64,000 nucleotides of DNA from Exiguobacterium sp. Helios. GTDB lineage: Bacteria > Bacillota > Bacilli > Exiguobacteriales > Exiguobacteriaceae. A program made the position numbers and the translations under genes. The first letter of the stretch is position 1. Each line of letters begins with the position of its first letter. Positions 1 through 8,776 of this stretch are shown here, piece after piece. The notes below the pieces were generated by a model, which had not been told where the DNA came from, made no database searches, and worked only from the letters and a program-made list of their open reading frames with translations. The stretch covers positions 645,501 to 709,500 of the forward strand of contig NZ_CP053557.1 of the NCBI RefSeq assembly GCF_014524545.1, read 5' to 3'.

Positions 1-605
1 CCGGTGAAACATTACACTGGCCGTTGACGGTCGTTCGGTTGAGCAGCACCGATGCTGACGCATTACTCGATGCGGCGGACGACGTCTACCGGACGTGGCT
101 GACGTACGAAGATGCCGATCATCAGATTCTCGCGGCAACAAATGGTGTCCGTCACAACACGGTGACACCGATTGCCCGGATGCGAGGCGAACGGTTTGAA
201 CTGGATCTCGTCTTACGAAACAACCGGACATCGACGGATCATCCGGACGGAATCTTCCATACCCATGCCGATATTCACCATATCAAACGCGAAAACATCG
301 GTTTGATTGAAGTGATGGGACTCGCCGTTTTACCGGCCCGTCTGTTAGGTGAACTCGAGGAAGTCGAACAATTTGTGACAGGAACAGCCGCTTCGACGGC
401 TCCTTCCCACCACACATGGGCAACCGAATTAAAAGCAGCATACAACGGACAAGATGTGACGGAGTATGTCCGCCAAGCGGTCGCGGCCAAATTTGTCCGT
501 GGTCTTGAAGACTGTGGTGTCTTTAAACAAACGCCGGGCGGGCAGGCGGGACTTGACCGCTTCCTTGAAACGGTCAGCCGCCAAGTGGCAGGTGATCGAC
601 GATGA
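1..605 (+). CDS. galT: UDP-glucose--hexose-1-phosphate uridylyltransferase, C-terminal part (5' end outside window)
   Basis: The reading frame is open from the left edge (first codons read GETLHWPLTVVRL), so the gene starts upstream and about 200 C-terminal residues are visible. The segment HHIKRENIGLIEVMGLAVLP and the following acidic stretch are typical of the type 2 GalT of Firmicutes. This enzyme exchanges UMP between UDP-glucose and galactose-1-phosphate in the Leloir pathway. A TTG at base 24 is not the start, because the frame continues upstream with conserved sequence. The stop overlaps the start of galM (ATGA), which means translational coupling and fits a gal operon. The family call is secure; substrate use is inferred from the family. 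Confidence 0.9.
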   Translation, partial: GETLHWPLTVVRLSSTDADALLDAADDVYRTWLTYEDADHQILAATNGVRHNTVTPIARMRGERFELDLVLRNNRTSTDHPDGIFHTHADIHHIKRENIGLIEVMGLAVLPARLLGELEEVEQFVTGTAASTAPSHHTWATELKAAYNGQDVTEYVRQAVAAKFVRGLEDCGVFKQTPGGQAGLDRFLETVSRQVAGDRR

Positions 606-1621
606 CGAAGCAGACACAATTAATTCAGGAAACGGATCTCATTCGTCATACGCTGACGCAACCGGGAATCGAAGTCGAGATTTGGAATTATGGCGGCATC
701 ATCAACGATATCCGTGTTGCGGATCGGGACGGCCGGATCGAGAGTGTCATCCTGGGTTTTGATACGTTAAAGGAATACCAGGACCATTCTCCATATTTCG
801 GAGCCATCGTCGGCCGGGTCGCCGGGCGCATCGGACAAGCGCAAATGGAAGTGGAAGGAACCGTCTATCCGCTCGCAGTAAACGATGGAACGCATCATCT
901 GCACGGAGGAATCAAAGGGTTTGATCAAACATTTTTTGACATCGTCGAAGCCACAACGGACCGGCTTCACCTCCGGTTGTTCAGTCCGGACGGAACGGAA
1001 GGGTACCCCGGGAACGTCACGCTCGATGCCATCTATCAGCTGGAAGGTCTCGCCTTGACACTGACGATGCACGCGACGACGGATCAGACGACACCGTTGA
1101 ATCTGACGAATCATACGTACTGGAACCTGTCCGGAAACTTGAAACGGGATATCCTTGATCATCACTTGACGATCCCGAGTAAAACGTATTTACCTGTTGG
1201 AGAAGATTTGTTGCCGACCGGTGAGTTGCGGGACGTGACGGGGACTCCCCTTGATTTTCGAACGGGACGGCAGATTCGAAGCGGTGCGGAATCCGATCAT
1301 CCGGAAACGGTAGCCGCGGGACATGGATATGATCATCCGTTTCTCTTATCGGGACAGCCGATTCGCTTGGAAGACATGTCAAATGGCCGTTATGTAGAAG
1401 TGACGACGAATCAACCGGTCGTCATCCTATATACGGGGACGCAACTCGAGACGGATTATGAGATCCGCGGTGTCGGTGCTCGTCCTTCGCTCGGTCTGTG
1501 TCTCGAAACGCAAGTTCATCCGAATGCGGTGAACGAACCAAACTTCCCGGACATTTTGGTTGAACCGGATCAGACGTACCACTGGGAAACGACGTACCGG
1601 TTTGGTGTAAATTCGGTATAA
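602..1621 (+). CDS. galM: Aldose 1-epimerase (galactose mutarotase)
   Basis: This 339-residue protein has the usual length for GalM. It interconverts alpha and beta anomers of galactose or glucose in the cytoplasm so that galactose can enter the Leloir pathway. Visible family features are GAIVGRVAGRIG, the active-site histidine segment THHLHGG, NLTNHTYWNLSG with the second catalytic histidine, and the C-terminal LCLETQVHPNAVNEPNFP carrying the catalytic glutamate. It overlaps the end of galT by an ATGA, so the two are translated together. A hairpin terminator follows directly. Confidence is high from the motif set and the context. Confidence 0.93.
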   Translation: MTKQTQLIQETDLIRHTLTQPGIEVEIWNYGGIINDIRVADRDGRIESVILGFDTLKEYQDHSPYFGAIVGRVAGRIGQAQMEVEGTVYPLAVNDGTHHLHGGIKGFDQTFFDIVEATTDRLHLRLFSPDGTEGYPGNVTLDAIYQLEGLALTLTMHATTDQTTPLNLTNHTYWNLSGNLKRDILDHHLTIPSKTYLPVGEDLLPTGELRDVTGTPLDFRTGRQIRSGAESDHPETVAAGHGYDHPFLLSGQPIRLEDMSNGRYVEVTTNQPVVILYTGTQLETDYEIRGVGARPSLGLCLETQVHPNAVNEPNFPDILVEPDQTYHWETTYRFGVNSV

Positions 1622-1664
1622 AAAAAGAGAACGGATTCGATTGATGTCGAGTTCGTTCTCTTTT
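1621..1664. terminator. Bidirectional intrinsic terminator between galM and ogt
   Basis: An inverted repeat AAAAGAGAACG ... CGTTCTCTTTT lies directly after the galM stop. A-rich and T-rich flanks on both sides let it serve both galM (+) and the convergent alkyltransferase gene (-). Confidence 0.8.
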
Positions 1665-1670
1665 GCTATG

Positions 1671-2186
1671 TTAGTGCGGTTGAGAAGAGGAAGTCTGTTC
1701 GATCGCGAGCAGTTGTCGTTTCATGTTCAGACCACCCCAATAGCCCGTCAGATCCCCTTTTTTTCCGATGATTCGATGACAGGGGACGACGATCAGGACA
1801 CGATTTTTACTGATGGCGGTTCCGACGGCGCGTGTCGCACCCGGTCGATAAATCCGTTGGGCGATATCTGAATAAGTCACCGTCACACCGTATGGAATAT
1901 GGCATAAGGCCTGCCAGACTTCCAACTGAAAGGGCGTGCCGATCAAATGAAGCGGGAGAGAAAACCGGGTGCGTGTTCCGTCTAAGTATTCGATGAGTTG
2001 TTCCTGGTACGGTTGCATGATCTGCGGATGCTCAATCAGTTCGGCCCGGGGTAACTGTTTTCGGGCCCAGTCGCTAAATAAGTCCCGGGGTTCGTTCAAT
2101 GCCCCGACATAACACAGGCCATCCGTTGTTGCCGCGATTGGAAACGATGTTTCGTTCCAGCGTAACGTCGTGAAGTATAAGTCCAT
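1671..2186 (-). CDS. ogt: Methylated-DNA--protein-cysteine methyltransferase
   Basis: This suicide DNA-repair protein transfers alkyl groups from O6-alkylguanine to its own cysteine. The active-site motif VVPCHRIIG is present, preceded by FQLEVWQALCHIPYG and TRAVGTAISKN, which form the DNA-binding helix-turn-helix and the Asn hinge. It is 171 residues long from the chosen start, the standard length for single-domain Ogt. The frame is open further upstream to a TTG, but a strong AGGAGGT sits just before two ATGs at 2189 and 2186. The second ATG has the better spacing. It is convergent with galM and appears to be transcribed alone. Confidence 0.9.
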   Translation of the reverse strand: MDLYFTTLRWNETSFPIAATTDGLCYVGALNEPRDLFSDWARKQLPRAELIEHPQIMQPYQEQLIEYLDGTRTRFSLPLHLIGTPFQLEVWQALCHIPYGVTVTYSDIAQRIYRPGATRAVGTAISKNRVLIVVPCHRIIGKKGDLTGYWGGLNMKRQLLAIEQTSSSQPH

Positions 2187-2220
2187 CATCGTACCTCCTT
2201 CAACCAAAAGATTCGCGCAA

Positions 2221-2264
2221 GAAACCGGTCACCCCTTCTCCAAAAGAGGGCGGGGACCGGTTTT
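2221..2264 (-). terminator. Probable terminator of the 2-oxo-acid dehydrogenase operon
   Basis: A long inverted repeat AAACCGGTC...CCCC / GGGG...GACCGGTTT lies just past the E3 stop. The T-run on the minus strand is short, so termination strength is uncertain. Confidence 0.55.
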
Positions 2265-2268
2265 AGGA

Positions 2269-3669
2269 TTACGACTTCGTTAAGACATCTTGTTGGCGGG
2301 GCGACAGGTGAATTGCGTGTCCGATTAACGATTCGACGGCTTCTGTCCAGGCTTCGTTCCGGCTCGGATGCGGCATAATCGGGAAGCGGACATCTTCTTC
2401 CTTGGCAGCCATCTCAAGAGCTTGTGCAAACGTTCCGGCGAGATCGACGGCGCCTTCGCCCATCATATGAACGCCTAAAAGGAGATTCGTCGTCGCATCG
2501 GAGATGACCTTGATGAAACCACTTCCGGCTTCAATCATCGTTGTTCCATTGGCATTAAGGGGAAATTGGCCGGTCCGGATCGAATAACCGGCGTCCGTTG
2601 CCGCCTGTTCCGTCAAGCCGATGGAGACGATTGGCGGAAGAGACCGGATGATGGTCGGGTAATAGGGTACCGTCGCATCGGCCAGTTGTCCGGATAAATG
2701 TTCGGCCGTCCGTTTCGCTTCATGGATGGCGCGTGTCGCAATCGCAGGACCAGGTGTTACATCTCCGATGGCATAAATATGCGGACGGTTTGTCTGTCCG
2801 AATGGATCGACGGGAATCGTTCCGTCTTCTGCTACCGTCACACCAATCCGCTCGAGTCCGAGTTCCAACGTGTGCGGAACGCGAGGCAACGATTGAAACA
2901 AAAAAGGAGCGGACCAGGTCGTCTCCTGTCCCTGTTTGACGACCGTAACGGTCACTGCCTCTTCTGCTTCGATGGCTGTGACGGTCCCAGAGACAAGTTG
3001 AATCTTTTGTTTTTTTAAGAGGCGTCGGAGTTCTTTGTTTATACTCGAATCCAACTGGAAGTCGTCGGCAATCAACGTGACCGACGTACCAAGAGCTTGA
3101 AAACTCATTGCGGCTTCGACAGCGATATAGTCTTGTCCGATGATGACGAGACGTTCAGGTAATTCGGTCAGTTGGTATAACTGTTCGGCATTTAAGATAG
3201 AGGGAGAATCTTGTTCGATGCTGTGGCTTCCGGTCGCAATCACGACGTCGGTAAACCGGTACGTATCAAACTGATGCCCCAGCTCGACCCCAATCCGGTC
3301 GTCTGCTAAAAATGAAGCGGTTCCGTGCAAGATTTCAATCGCGTTTGCCTGACAGAGCGCTTCGACTCCCGTTCGTAATTGACGGATGGTCCGTTCCCGG
3401 TACTCGACCAATTGACTGAAATCGTGGGTCGGGTTGAAAGAAAAACCGAGAGCAGACATGTGATTCATCTGTTGTTTGATATCTGCGGCATGAGCGACGA
3501 CCTTGGACGGGATACATCCTTTGTTCAAGCAAAGTCCACCAAGCTGTGCCTGCTCAATCAAGGTGACGTTGCGGCCCAGTTGACTGGCACGGATGGCAGC
3601 GGTGTAACCGGCCGGACCACCACCAAGAATCACTAAATCACGTTCTTGTGTCAGTTCACCTACGACCAT
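2269..3669 (-). CDS. Dihydrolipoamide dehydrogenase (E3) of a 2-oxo-acid dehydrogenase complex
   Basis: This FAD flavoprotein reoxidises the dihydrolipoyl arm of the neighbouring E2 and passes electrons to NAD+. The 466 residues include the FAD site ILGGGPAGYTAAIRA at 14-28, the redox disulfide GGLCLNKGC with C47 and C52, the second dinucleotide fold near 170-200, the AIGDVTPGPAIATRA FAD segment, and HPSRNEAWTEAVE near the C-terminus with the catalytic His-Glu pair. Its ATG directly abuts the stop of the E2 gene. Being last in an operon with phenylalanine dehydrogenase and E1/E2, it is dedicated to that complex rather than a general Lpd. Substrate specificity lies in E1/E2, not here. Confidence 0.92.
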   Translation of the reverse strand: MVVGELTQERDLVILGGGPAGYTAAIRASQLGRNVTLIEQAQLGGLCLNKGCIPSKVVAHAADIKQQMNHMSALGFSFNPTHDFSQLVEYRERTIRQLRTGVEALCQANAIEILHGTASFLADDRIGVELGHQFDTYRFTDVVIATGSHSIEQDSPSILNAEQLYQLTELPERLVIIGQDYIAVEAAMSFQALGTSVTLIADDFQLDSSINKELRRLLKKQKIQLVSGTVTAIEAEEAVTVTVVKQGQETTWSAPFLFQSLPRVPHTLELGLERIGVTVAEDGTIPVDPFGQTNRPHIYAIGDVTPGPAIATRAIHEAKRTAEHLSGQLADATVPYYPTIIRSLPPIVSIGLTEQAATDAGYSIRTGQFPLNANGTTMIEAGSGFIKVISDATTNLLLGVHMMGEGAVDLAGTFAQALEMAAKEEDVRFPIMPHPSRNEAWTEAVESLIGHAIHLSPRQQDVLTKS

Positions 3670-4884
3670 TTAAATCAGCTCCATTAATAAAGTAGTGGGG
3701 TGTTCGATTAAGCCGGCGAACCGGTTCGTAAAAGCAACGGCCGTCGCGCCGTCAGCGACACGGTGATCAAAGGACATCGATAGATTCATCATCGAGCGGA
3801 TGACGATCTGATCGTGATCATCGACGCAGACCCGTTTTTTTGTTTTGTGGAAGGCAATTAAAGCCGTTTCCGGGTAATTGATGATCGGGGTCGCTCCTGT
3901 ACTTCCGAGGGGACCGACATTACTCATCGTAAAGGTGCTTGGTTTCAGATCGGCAGCTCGCAAGTCTCCTGTCTTGGCACGGGCGGACAGTTCCGCGACA
4001 CGCGTGTGCAACTGTTGCATCGTCAGCTTGTCTGCGTCACGAACGACCGGGACAATCAGTCCGTCCGCCGTCTCGGTTGCGACACCGATATGATACTGTT
4101 GCTCGAGGATGATCTGTTCGTTGGCTTCATCGAGTTTTGCGTTAAACACCGGGAAGTCCTGGAGTGCGACAATCAAGGCTTTGATGAAAAAGGCGTTGAC
4201 GCTGATCGGTTTACCGGCCGCCTTTAATTTTTCGCGCAAGGCGAGCAGGCGGGTCATATCCACTTCTTCAAAATGCGTGACGTGCGGAATCGTAAAGAGG
4301 GACTGTGTCATTTTTTTCGCAATCTGTTTCCGGATGCCGCGGAACGGAATCGTTTCGAACGGTTTAGCAGAAGGGGTACTTGTTTGTTCGACGACATCTG
4401 CCTTCTCGACAGAAGCAGTTGTATCGAGGAACCGCCGGACATCCTCCTCCGTCACGCGACCGGATGGATCGGAAGGTGGAACTTGTTCCAAATCAATCCC
4501 GTGTTCGCGCGCGATTTTACGCGTGTAGGGGGTAGCCAAGACACGCCGACTACTCGATGAAACAGCCGGTGTTAGGACAGACGGCCGGACTTTGATTTGT
4601 TCCGTCGTCTGCCGGATCGGTTGTTCCGCAGTTACGGCCGTTTCTGTTTCAAGGGCTTCAATCAATAATAGGACCGTACCGACCGAGACGGTTTGACCGA
4701 CAGGGATGATGAGGTCCGTAACGACACCGGAAACCGGTGCCGGTAATTCAGCGACCATTTTATCGGTCGACACTTCGACGACAGGCTGATCAATTGTGAC
4801 ACGATCCCCGACCCGGACCAGATAGTTCGCAATTTCACCTTCCGTCATCCCTTCACCGACGTCATGCAACTTTACTTCAATCAT
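3670..4884 (-). CDS. Dihydrolipoyl acyltransferase (E2) of a 2-oxo-acid dehydrogenase complex
   Basis: This is the core acyltransferase that accepts the acyl group from E1 on lipoyl-lysine and passes it to CoA. Domains in order are one lipoyl domain (about 1-80, with lipoylated K42 in STDKMVAELP), a linker, the peripheral-subunit binding domain (about 115-150, ATPYTRKIAREHGID), and the catalytic domain (about 175-404) with MSFDHRVADG holding the catalytic His-Asp. A single lipoyl domain fits BCKDH-like and Gram-positive complexes. The frame extends to 4893, but AAGGAG is placed for the ATG at 4884. There are 12 bases between E1 beta and this gene. Whether it handles branched-chain, phenylpyruvyl or both acyl groups cannot be read from sequence; the operon favours phenylacetyl-CoA formation. 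Confidence 0.92.
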   Translation of the reverse strand: MIEVKLHDVGEGMTEGEIANYLVRVGDRVTIDQPVVEVSTDKMVAELPAPVSGVVTDLIIPVGQTVSVGTVLLLIEALETETAVTAEQPIRQTTEQIKVRPSVLTPAVSSSSRRVLATPYTRKIAREHGIDLEQVPPSDPSGRVTEEDVRRFLDTTASVEKADVVEQTSTPSAKPFETIPFRGIRKQIAKKMTQSLFTIPHVTHFEEVDMTRLLALREKLKAAGKPISVNAFFIKALIVALQDFPVFNAKLDEANEQIILEQQYHIGVATETADGLIVPVVRDADKLTMQQLHTRVAELSARAKTGDLRAADLKPSTFTMSNVGPLGSTGATPIINYPETALIAFHKTKKRVCVDDHDQIVIRSMMNLSMSFDHRVADGATAVAFTNRFAGLIEHPTTLLMELI

Positions 4885-4896
4885 CACGTTCACTCC

Positions 4897-5895
4897 TTAA
4901 AAATCGACCGTACGCTGGATCGCTTCAAGCACACGCGTCGGCGTCGGGATGTAATGGTCCTCGAGGGCGAATAATGGAACGGGCACGTCGAACCCGGTGA
5001 CACGGGCTACCGGGGCACGTAAATATAAGAACGAGGTATCATTGATCAGCGCAAGCAAATCGTTGCCAAGACCCCCCATAGCTTGTGCTTCGTGGATGAT
5101 GACAGCCCGTCCGGTTTTTTGAACGGAGGCCGCAATCGTTTCACGATCAAGCGGATAGAGCGTCCGCAAATCAATCACTTCACAGGAAATACCGCGGGTC
5201 GCAGCTTCCGTTGCGGCTTTTTGTGCGACTTGGACCATCGCTCCCCAAGCAATCAGTGTCACGTCCTGACCTTCGGTGACACATTTCGCTTTCCCGATTT
5301 CAACCGTATAGGCTTCACTCGGAACCGGCTCCTTAAAGGCCCGGTAACTCCGCATCGACTCGAGGAATAAGACCGGATCCGGATCTTCAATGGCCGCAAT
5401 CAATAAACCTTTCGCATCATAAGGAGTGGAGGGACAGACGACTTTTAAGCCCGGCATCGAAGTGAAAAGGGCTTCCGTGCTGTCGGAATGAATCTCCGGC
5501 GCCCGAATGCCGGCGCCATAAGGGGCACGGATGACCATCGGCACGCCGTAACGTCCCATCGTCCGCATCCGGATCCGCGAGACGTGGGTCATGATTTGTT
5601 CGTAAGCAGGATAGATGAAGCCGAGAAATTGGATTTCGACAATCGGCTTAAACCCGTTGACCGCGAGACCGATTGACGTTCCGACGATTCCTGCTTCGCT
5701 CAGCGGCGTATCGATGATCCGGTCCTCCCCGAACTCTTCCTGCAGACCGTCCGTCGCCCGGAAGACACCGCCGTTTTTCCCGACATCTTCACCTAGTACA
5801 AGCGTCGTCTCATCGTCCGTCAGTTTTGTCCGTAAGGCATCGGTAACAGCCTGGACGAGCGTCATCTCCGTTTGTCGGTTGATTGGTGTCGCCAT
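4897..5895 (-). CDS. 2-oxo-acid dehydrogenase E1 component, beta subunit
   Basis: The 332-residue beta chain of the thiamine-diphosphate E1 decarboxylase carries the conserved LGEDVGKNGGVFRATDGL, DTPLSEAGIVGTSIGLAVNG, the potassium and TPP-contacting region around IRAPYGAGIRAPEIHSDS, and the C-terminal transketolase domain with VIDLRTLYPLD. It overlaps closely with E1 alpha: GGGGG upstream of its ATG lies inside the end of the alpha gene, so the two chains are likely made in equal amounts. Family members are annotated either as pyruvate or as branched-chain 2-oxo-acid dehydrogenase. Here the linkage to phenylalanine dehydrogenase and paa genes suggests phenylpyruvate as a main substrate, which is an inference. 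Confidence 0.92.
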   Translation of the reverse strand: MATPINRQTEMTLVQAVTDALRTKLTDDETTLVLGEDVGKNGGVFRATDGLQEEFGEDRIIDTPLSEAGIVGTSIGLAVNGFKPIVEIQFLGFIYPAYEQIMTHVSRIRMRTMGRYGVPMVIRAPYGAGIRAPEIHSDSTEALFTSMPGLKVVCPSTPYDAKGLLIAAIEDPDPVLFLESMRSYRAFKEPVPSEAYTVEIGKAKCVTEGQDVTLIAWGAMVQVAQKAATEAATRGISCEVIDLRTLYPLDRETIAASVQKTGRAVIIHEAQAMGGLGNDLLALINDTSFLYLRAPVARVTGFDVPVPLFALEDHYIPTPTRVLEAIQRTVDF

Positions 5896-5896
5896 A

Positions 5897-6949
5897 TCAA
5901 TTCCCCCTTGCGGTCAGATAATCTGTTTTTTGACGGACTAAATCGTCCGGTAATGTTGCGTACGTATGATCGAACAAATCGTTGACGTCAGGCGGCGGGA
6001 AAGCTTCCATCGTTTTGACGGCGGCTTCGACCTCTTCTTGATGCCGCGTCCGGATGGCTTCGATTTCCTGTTCATCGTAGAAACCTTGTTCTTTCATGAA
6101 ACCTTCCAAGCGGGTGAGGGGATCGATTCGGTCCCGGGAACGGTCCTGATCCCGGTATTTCGACGGATCATCCGCTGTCGTATGGGCACCGAATCGCCAC
6201 GTGACCGCTTCAATCAAGGTTGGTCCGCCACCGGAGCGTGCCCGTTCCAGTGCAGTCTGCATCGTGAAATAAACGGCGAAGACATCATTGCCGTCAATCC
6301 GGACGCTCGGCATCCCGTAAGCCAAAGCCTTTTGGGCAATCGTTTCCGAATGCATCTGTTTTTGAATCGGGACGGAAATCGCATACCCGTTGTTTTGATT
6401 AAACAGGATGACCGGAGCCTGGAAGACGCTGGCGAAGTTCATGCCTTCGTGGAAATCACCTTCCGATGTGGCCCCGTCCCCAAAGTAAGCGACGGCGACC
6501 TGGGTTGATCCTTTTCGTTTTTCTGCCCAGGCCGCACCGACCGCATGCGGGATTTGTGTGGCAATCGGAACAGCGGGCGGGAAGATATGCAACTCATCCG
6601 TCGGGACACAGCCTTCGACACGTCCGTTCCAATACAAAAATGTCCGGACCATGTCGGCGCCAAACGTCAGCGTCGCTCCGTGATCCCGGTACGTCGGGAA
6701 GACCCAGTCCTTGTCCTGCAGTGCATACGCACTGCCGACCTGTGCCGCTTCCTGTCCTTCGAACGGTGCATAGGTCCCGAGCCGTCCTTGACGCTGCAGA
6801 TTGATGGCTTTCCGGTCGAATGTCCGGATCCGGTTCATATGTGTGAAGAGTGCGAGACTCAAGTCTTTTGTCAGCAAATCATTTTTAGATGTATCAAGGA
6901 CGTGTCCTGCATCATCAAGTATCCGGTAAATCGGAAATTCGGTTTCCAT
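5897..6949 (-). CDS. 2-oxo-acid dehydrogenase E1 component, alpha subunit
   Basis: This is the TPP-binding alpha chain of the E1 decarboxylase. The TPP/Mg motif GDGATSEGDFHEGMNF ... NQNNGYAIS is intact, and the phosphorylation-loop region RFGAHTTADDPSKYR is recognisable. It opens with QGRLGTYAPFEGQEAAQVGSA, closest in feel to Gram-positive PdhA-like proteins rather than Bacillus BkdAA. Length is 350 residues from the ATG at 6949, which has GGAGGT seven bases upstream. An in-frame ATG at 6964 abuts the phenylalanine dehydrogenase stop but has no ribosome binding site. The 2-oxo acid side chain it accepts is the open question for this operon. Confidence 0.9.
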   Translation of the reverse strand: METEFPIYRILDDAGHVLDTSKNDLLTKDLSLALFTHMNRIRTFDRKAINLQRQGRLGTYAPFEGQEAAQVGSAYALQDKDWVFPTYRDHGATLTFGADMVRTFLYWNGRVEGCVPTDELHIFPPAVPIATQIPHAVGAAWAEKRKGSTQVAVAYFGDGATSEGDFHEGMNFASVFQAPVILFNQNNGYAISVPIQKQMHSETIAQKALAYGMPSVRIDGNDVFAVYFTMQTALERARSGGGPTLIEAVTWRFGAHTTADDPSKYRDQDRSRDRIDPLTRLEGFMKEQGFYDEQEIEAIRTRHQEEVEAAVKTMEAFPPPDVNDLFDHTYATLPDDLVRQKTDYLTARGN

Positions 6950-6964
6950 TCGTGTCACCTCCAT

Positions 6965-8107
6965 TTAGTCGTTCCGGATGTTCCATTTCGGTTTGATCGT
7001 ATTCGTAAAAATGTTGTTATGGCGTGAGCGGATTTGAATCCGTTTGTTGCACATCCGATTGGCTGCTTCGAGTGTCGTGATCGATTCCGCATGAGACTCG
7101 TGGAATACTTCGAGGACCGCATCATAAATATGTTTGGTTTTTAACAGGACACGTTCATGGTTCGCCCCGTATAGTTCGTCGGCAACCTGAATCAGACCGC
7201 CGCCGTTGACGATATAATCGGGTGCATATAAAATACCGCGTTGCTGTAATTCGAGCGCAAGGGCATCATCGGCAAGTTGATTGTTGGCCGATCCACAGAT
7301 TGCCTTACACTGGAGCTGTCCGATGTTCGCTGCTTGGATGACACCGCCATAAGCACAAGGCACAAAGATGTCGGCATCCGTCAGGTGAATTTCATGAGCG
7401 GCAATGACACGAACCGTTCCGGGTGTTTTTTCCGCTTGCTCGACGAGAGCAGCGAGAATGGATTCGCTCAAATCGGACACGTACAGGTTAGCACCGGCAG
7501 ACAATAACTGTTCCGCGACTTTATAGCCGACCTTTCCGAGTCCTTGGACAGCGTAACTGGCCCGGCTTAAATCATCGGATCCATATAACGTTTCGACCGT
7601 TGCCCGTAAGCCGTAAATGACGCCTTCCGCTGTTGGAATCGATGAATCGCCGCTTCCGCCGAAAGCTTCCGGAATCCCGACGATCCGTGACGTTTCCCGG
7701 CTGGCATGGACGAAATCTTCCATCGTCGTGCCCATATCCGTTCCGGTGTAGAAACGTCCGCCGAGTGAATCGACGAATCGTCCGAAGGCACGGAACAATT
7801 CGGGTGTTTTGTCCGTCGCCGGATTACCGATGATGACGGCTTTCCCGCCGCCGAAATCGACGTCAGCTGCTGCACATTTATACGTCATGCCACGCGACAG
7901 CCGCAAGACATCATCGAGTGCTTCGTCGACGGTCGAATACGGTGCCATCCGGCAACCACCGAGGGCGGGTCCGAGTGTCGTATCGTGAATGGCAATGATC
8001 GCCTGCAGACCGGACACAGGATCGTTACAAAAAACGACCTGTTCGTGACCGGAAATCTTCTCCATGATGGATGGTGATGGATCCGTGGATGGGTTCAACA
8101 TATTCAT
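6965..8107 (-). CDS. pdh: Phenylalanine dehydrogenase (NAD+)
   Basis: The enzyme oxidatively deaminates L-phenylalanine to phenylpyruvate with NAD+. Residues matching known PheDH rather than leucine dehydrogenase include [26 protein letters not shown] (LeuDH has an Ala in place of the second loop Gly), [29 protein letters not shown] and the dinucleotide loop [13 protein letters not shown]. The tail PKWNIRND is almost the same as my recollection of the Lysinibacillus sphaericus PheDH tail. It is 380 residues from the ATG at 8107, which has AGGAGG nine bases upstream. A longer frame reaches 8143, but that ATG lacks a binding site and lies within a cre element. It is second in the leftward operon, feeding E1-E3. 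Confidence 0.9.
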   Translation of the reverse strand: MNMLNPSTDPSPSIMEKISGHEQVVFCNDPVSGLQAIIAIHDTTLGPALGGCRMAPYSTVDEALDDVLRLSRGMTYKCAAADVDFGGGKAVIIGNPATDKTPELFRAFGRFVDSLGGRFYTGTDMGTTMEDFVHASRETSRIVGIPEAFGGSGDSSIPTAEGVIYGLRATVETLYGSDDLSRASYAVQGLGKVGYKVAEQLLSAGANLYVSDLSESILAALVEQAEKTPGTVRVIAAHEIHLTDADIFVPCAYGGVIQAANIGQLQCKAICGSANNQLADDALALELQQRGILYAPDYIVNGGGLIQVADELYGANHERVLLKTKHIYDAVLEVFHESHAESITTLEAANRMCNKRIQIRSRHNNIFTNTIKPKWNIRND

Positions 8108-8116
8108 AGTAAACAT

Positions 8117-8122
8117 CCTCCT
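8117..8122 (-). promoter_or_regulatory. Ribosome binding site that fixes the phenylalanine dehydrogenase start
   Basis: AGGAGG on the minus strand with nine bases to the ATG at 8107 rules out the longer frame beginning at 8143. Confidence 0.8.
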
Positions 8123-8128
8123 GACTTT

Positions 8129-8143
8129 AGTAAGCGCTTTCAT
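8129..8143 (-). promoter_or_regulatory. cre site (CcpA operator) upstream of phenylalanine dehydrogenase
   Basis: The minus strand reads ATGAAAGCGCTTACT, a match at every defined position of the Bacillus cre consensus WTGNAANCGNWNNCW. It lies between the thioesterase stop (8152) and the phenylalanine dehydrogenase ribosome binding site. It would therefore act as a transcriptional roadblock or on an internal promoter. Glucose repression of phenylalanine catabolism is the expected effect. Confidence 0.75.
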
Positions 8144-8151
8144 TTTGCTCT

Positions 8152-8547
8152 TTAAAAAACACGCGGCGTCAACTTTTCCTGAATCAGCTGCTTATTTAAA
8201 ATGATTTGTTTGACTTCCCCAAGACCGATGACACGATCACCTTGTCTGACTTCGACTTTGGCTACTACGCGGCGGGATGTGAGCTCGCTGACAGTGGCTT
8301 CGATGCGGATATTGGATCCGAGTGTCGCCATTCCTAAATGCTTCAAGGAAACAGCACCACCGACTCCTTCTTCCTGTTCTTCCAGGTAGGGGAGGATGAG
8401 TTTTCGAGCGGCCCATTCCATATGATAGACCATCGAGACGGTGGAGTAAGCCGGGTGGACGACCACACCTTCGAACTGAGCGAACATTTCTTCTGTGACA
8501 ATCGCCTCGATGACAGCAGAGTCGCCGAGCGACAAACCGTTTTTCAT
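8152..8547 (-). CDS. Hotdog-fold acyl-CoA thioesterase, fluoroacetyl-CoA thioesterase (FlK) family
   Basis: A 131-residue single hotdog domain. The pattern [41 protein letters not shown]...[17 protein letters not shown] matches the FlK-like thioesterase family, including the conserved Thr/Ser, Glu and His of the active site. It is the first gene of the leftward operon and faces the paa operon across a shared control region. This position suggests a housekeeping role like that of PaaI: hydrolysing stalled aryl-CoA intermediates and releasing trapped CoA. PaaI itself belongs to a different hotdog subfamily, so the role is an inference. GGGGGAAACGAT precedes the ATG. Confidence 0.8.
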   Translation of the reverse strand: MKNGLSLGDSAVIEAIVTEEMFAQFEGVVVHPAYSTVSMVYHMEWAARKLILPYLEEQEEGVGGAVSLKHLGMATLGSNIRIEATVSELTSRRVVAKVEVRQGDRVIGLGEVKQIILNKQLIQEKLTPRVF

Positions 8548-8592
8548 ATCGTTTCCCCCTTGCCTGTGACCACAGCTGGTCTTACCAAAAAT

Positions 8593-8624
8593 AGTATAAC
8601 ACTTGTCACACGATATTTTATCAA
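8593..8624 (-). promoter_or_regulatory. Promoter of the thioesterase-PheDH-E1/E2/E3 operon
   Basis: On the minus strand TTGATA (8624-8619) is followed after 17 bases by TGTTAT and after 20 by TATACT (8598-8593). Either can serve as a sigma-A -10 box. The promoter lies wholly inside the candidate PaaX site at 8595-8632. Confidence 0.6.
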
Positions 8625-8632
8625 TCAGTTAC
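8595..8632. promoter_or_regulatory. Candidate PaaX operator A (leftward promoter)
   Basis: Half-sites TATAAC (8595-8600) and GTTAC (8628-8632) are separated by exactly 27 bases and flank the -35 and -10 of the leftward promoter. The 11 bases ending in the left half-site (AATAGTATAAC, 8590-8600) recur exactly at 8806-8816 in operator B. The geometry resembles the E. coli PaaX site as I recall it (TGATTC-N27-GAATCA). Confidence 0.55.
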
Positions 8633-8776
8633 GAAATGAGCAAACATTTTCAGGAATATTTTCCAAAAAGAAATATCATTTTTAGTGTTTCTCTATAGGA
8701 AAGGTCTTTATTCAGACTTTTAATTGAAAAAAAGACCGGAATCAAGAAAGTTGGGAGCTTTTAACAAAATGAAGGA

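Noticed and set aside
6965-8107. Leucine/valine dehydrogenase with a standard bkd operon
   Set aside because: The glycine loop, YTGTDMGTT segment and C-terminal tail fit phenylalanine dehydrogenase better; activity on branched amino acids as a side reaction is still possible.
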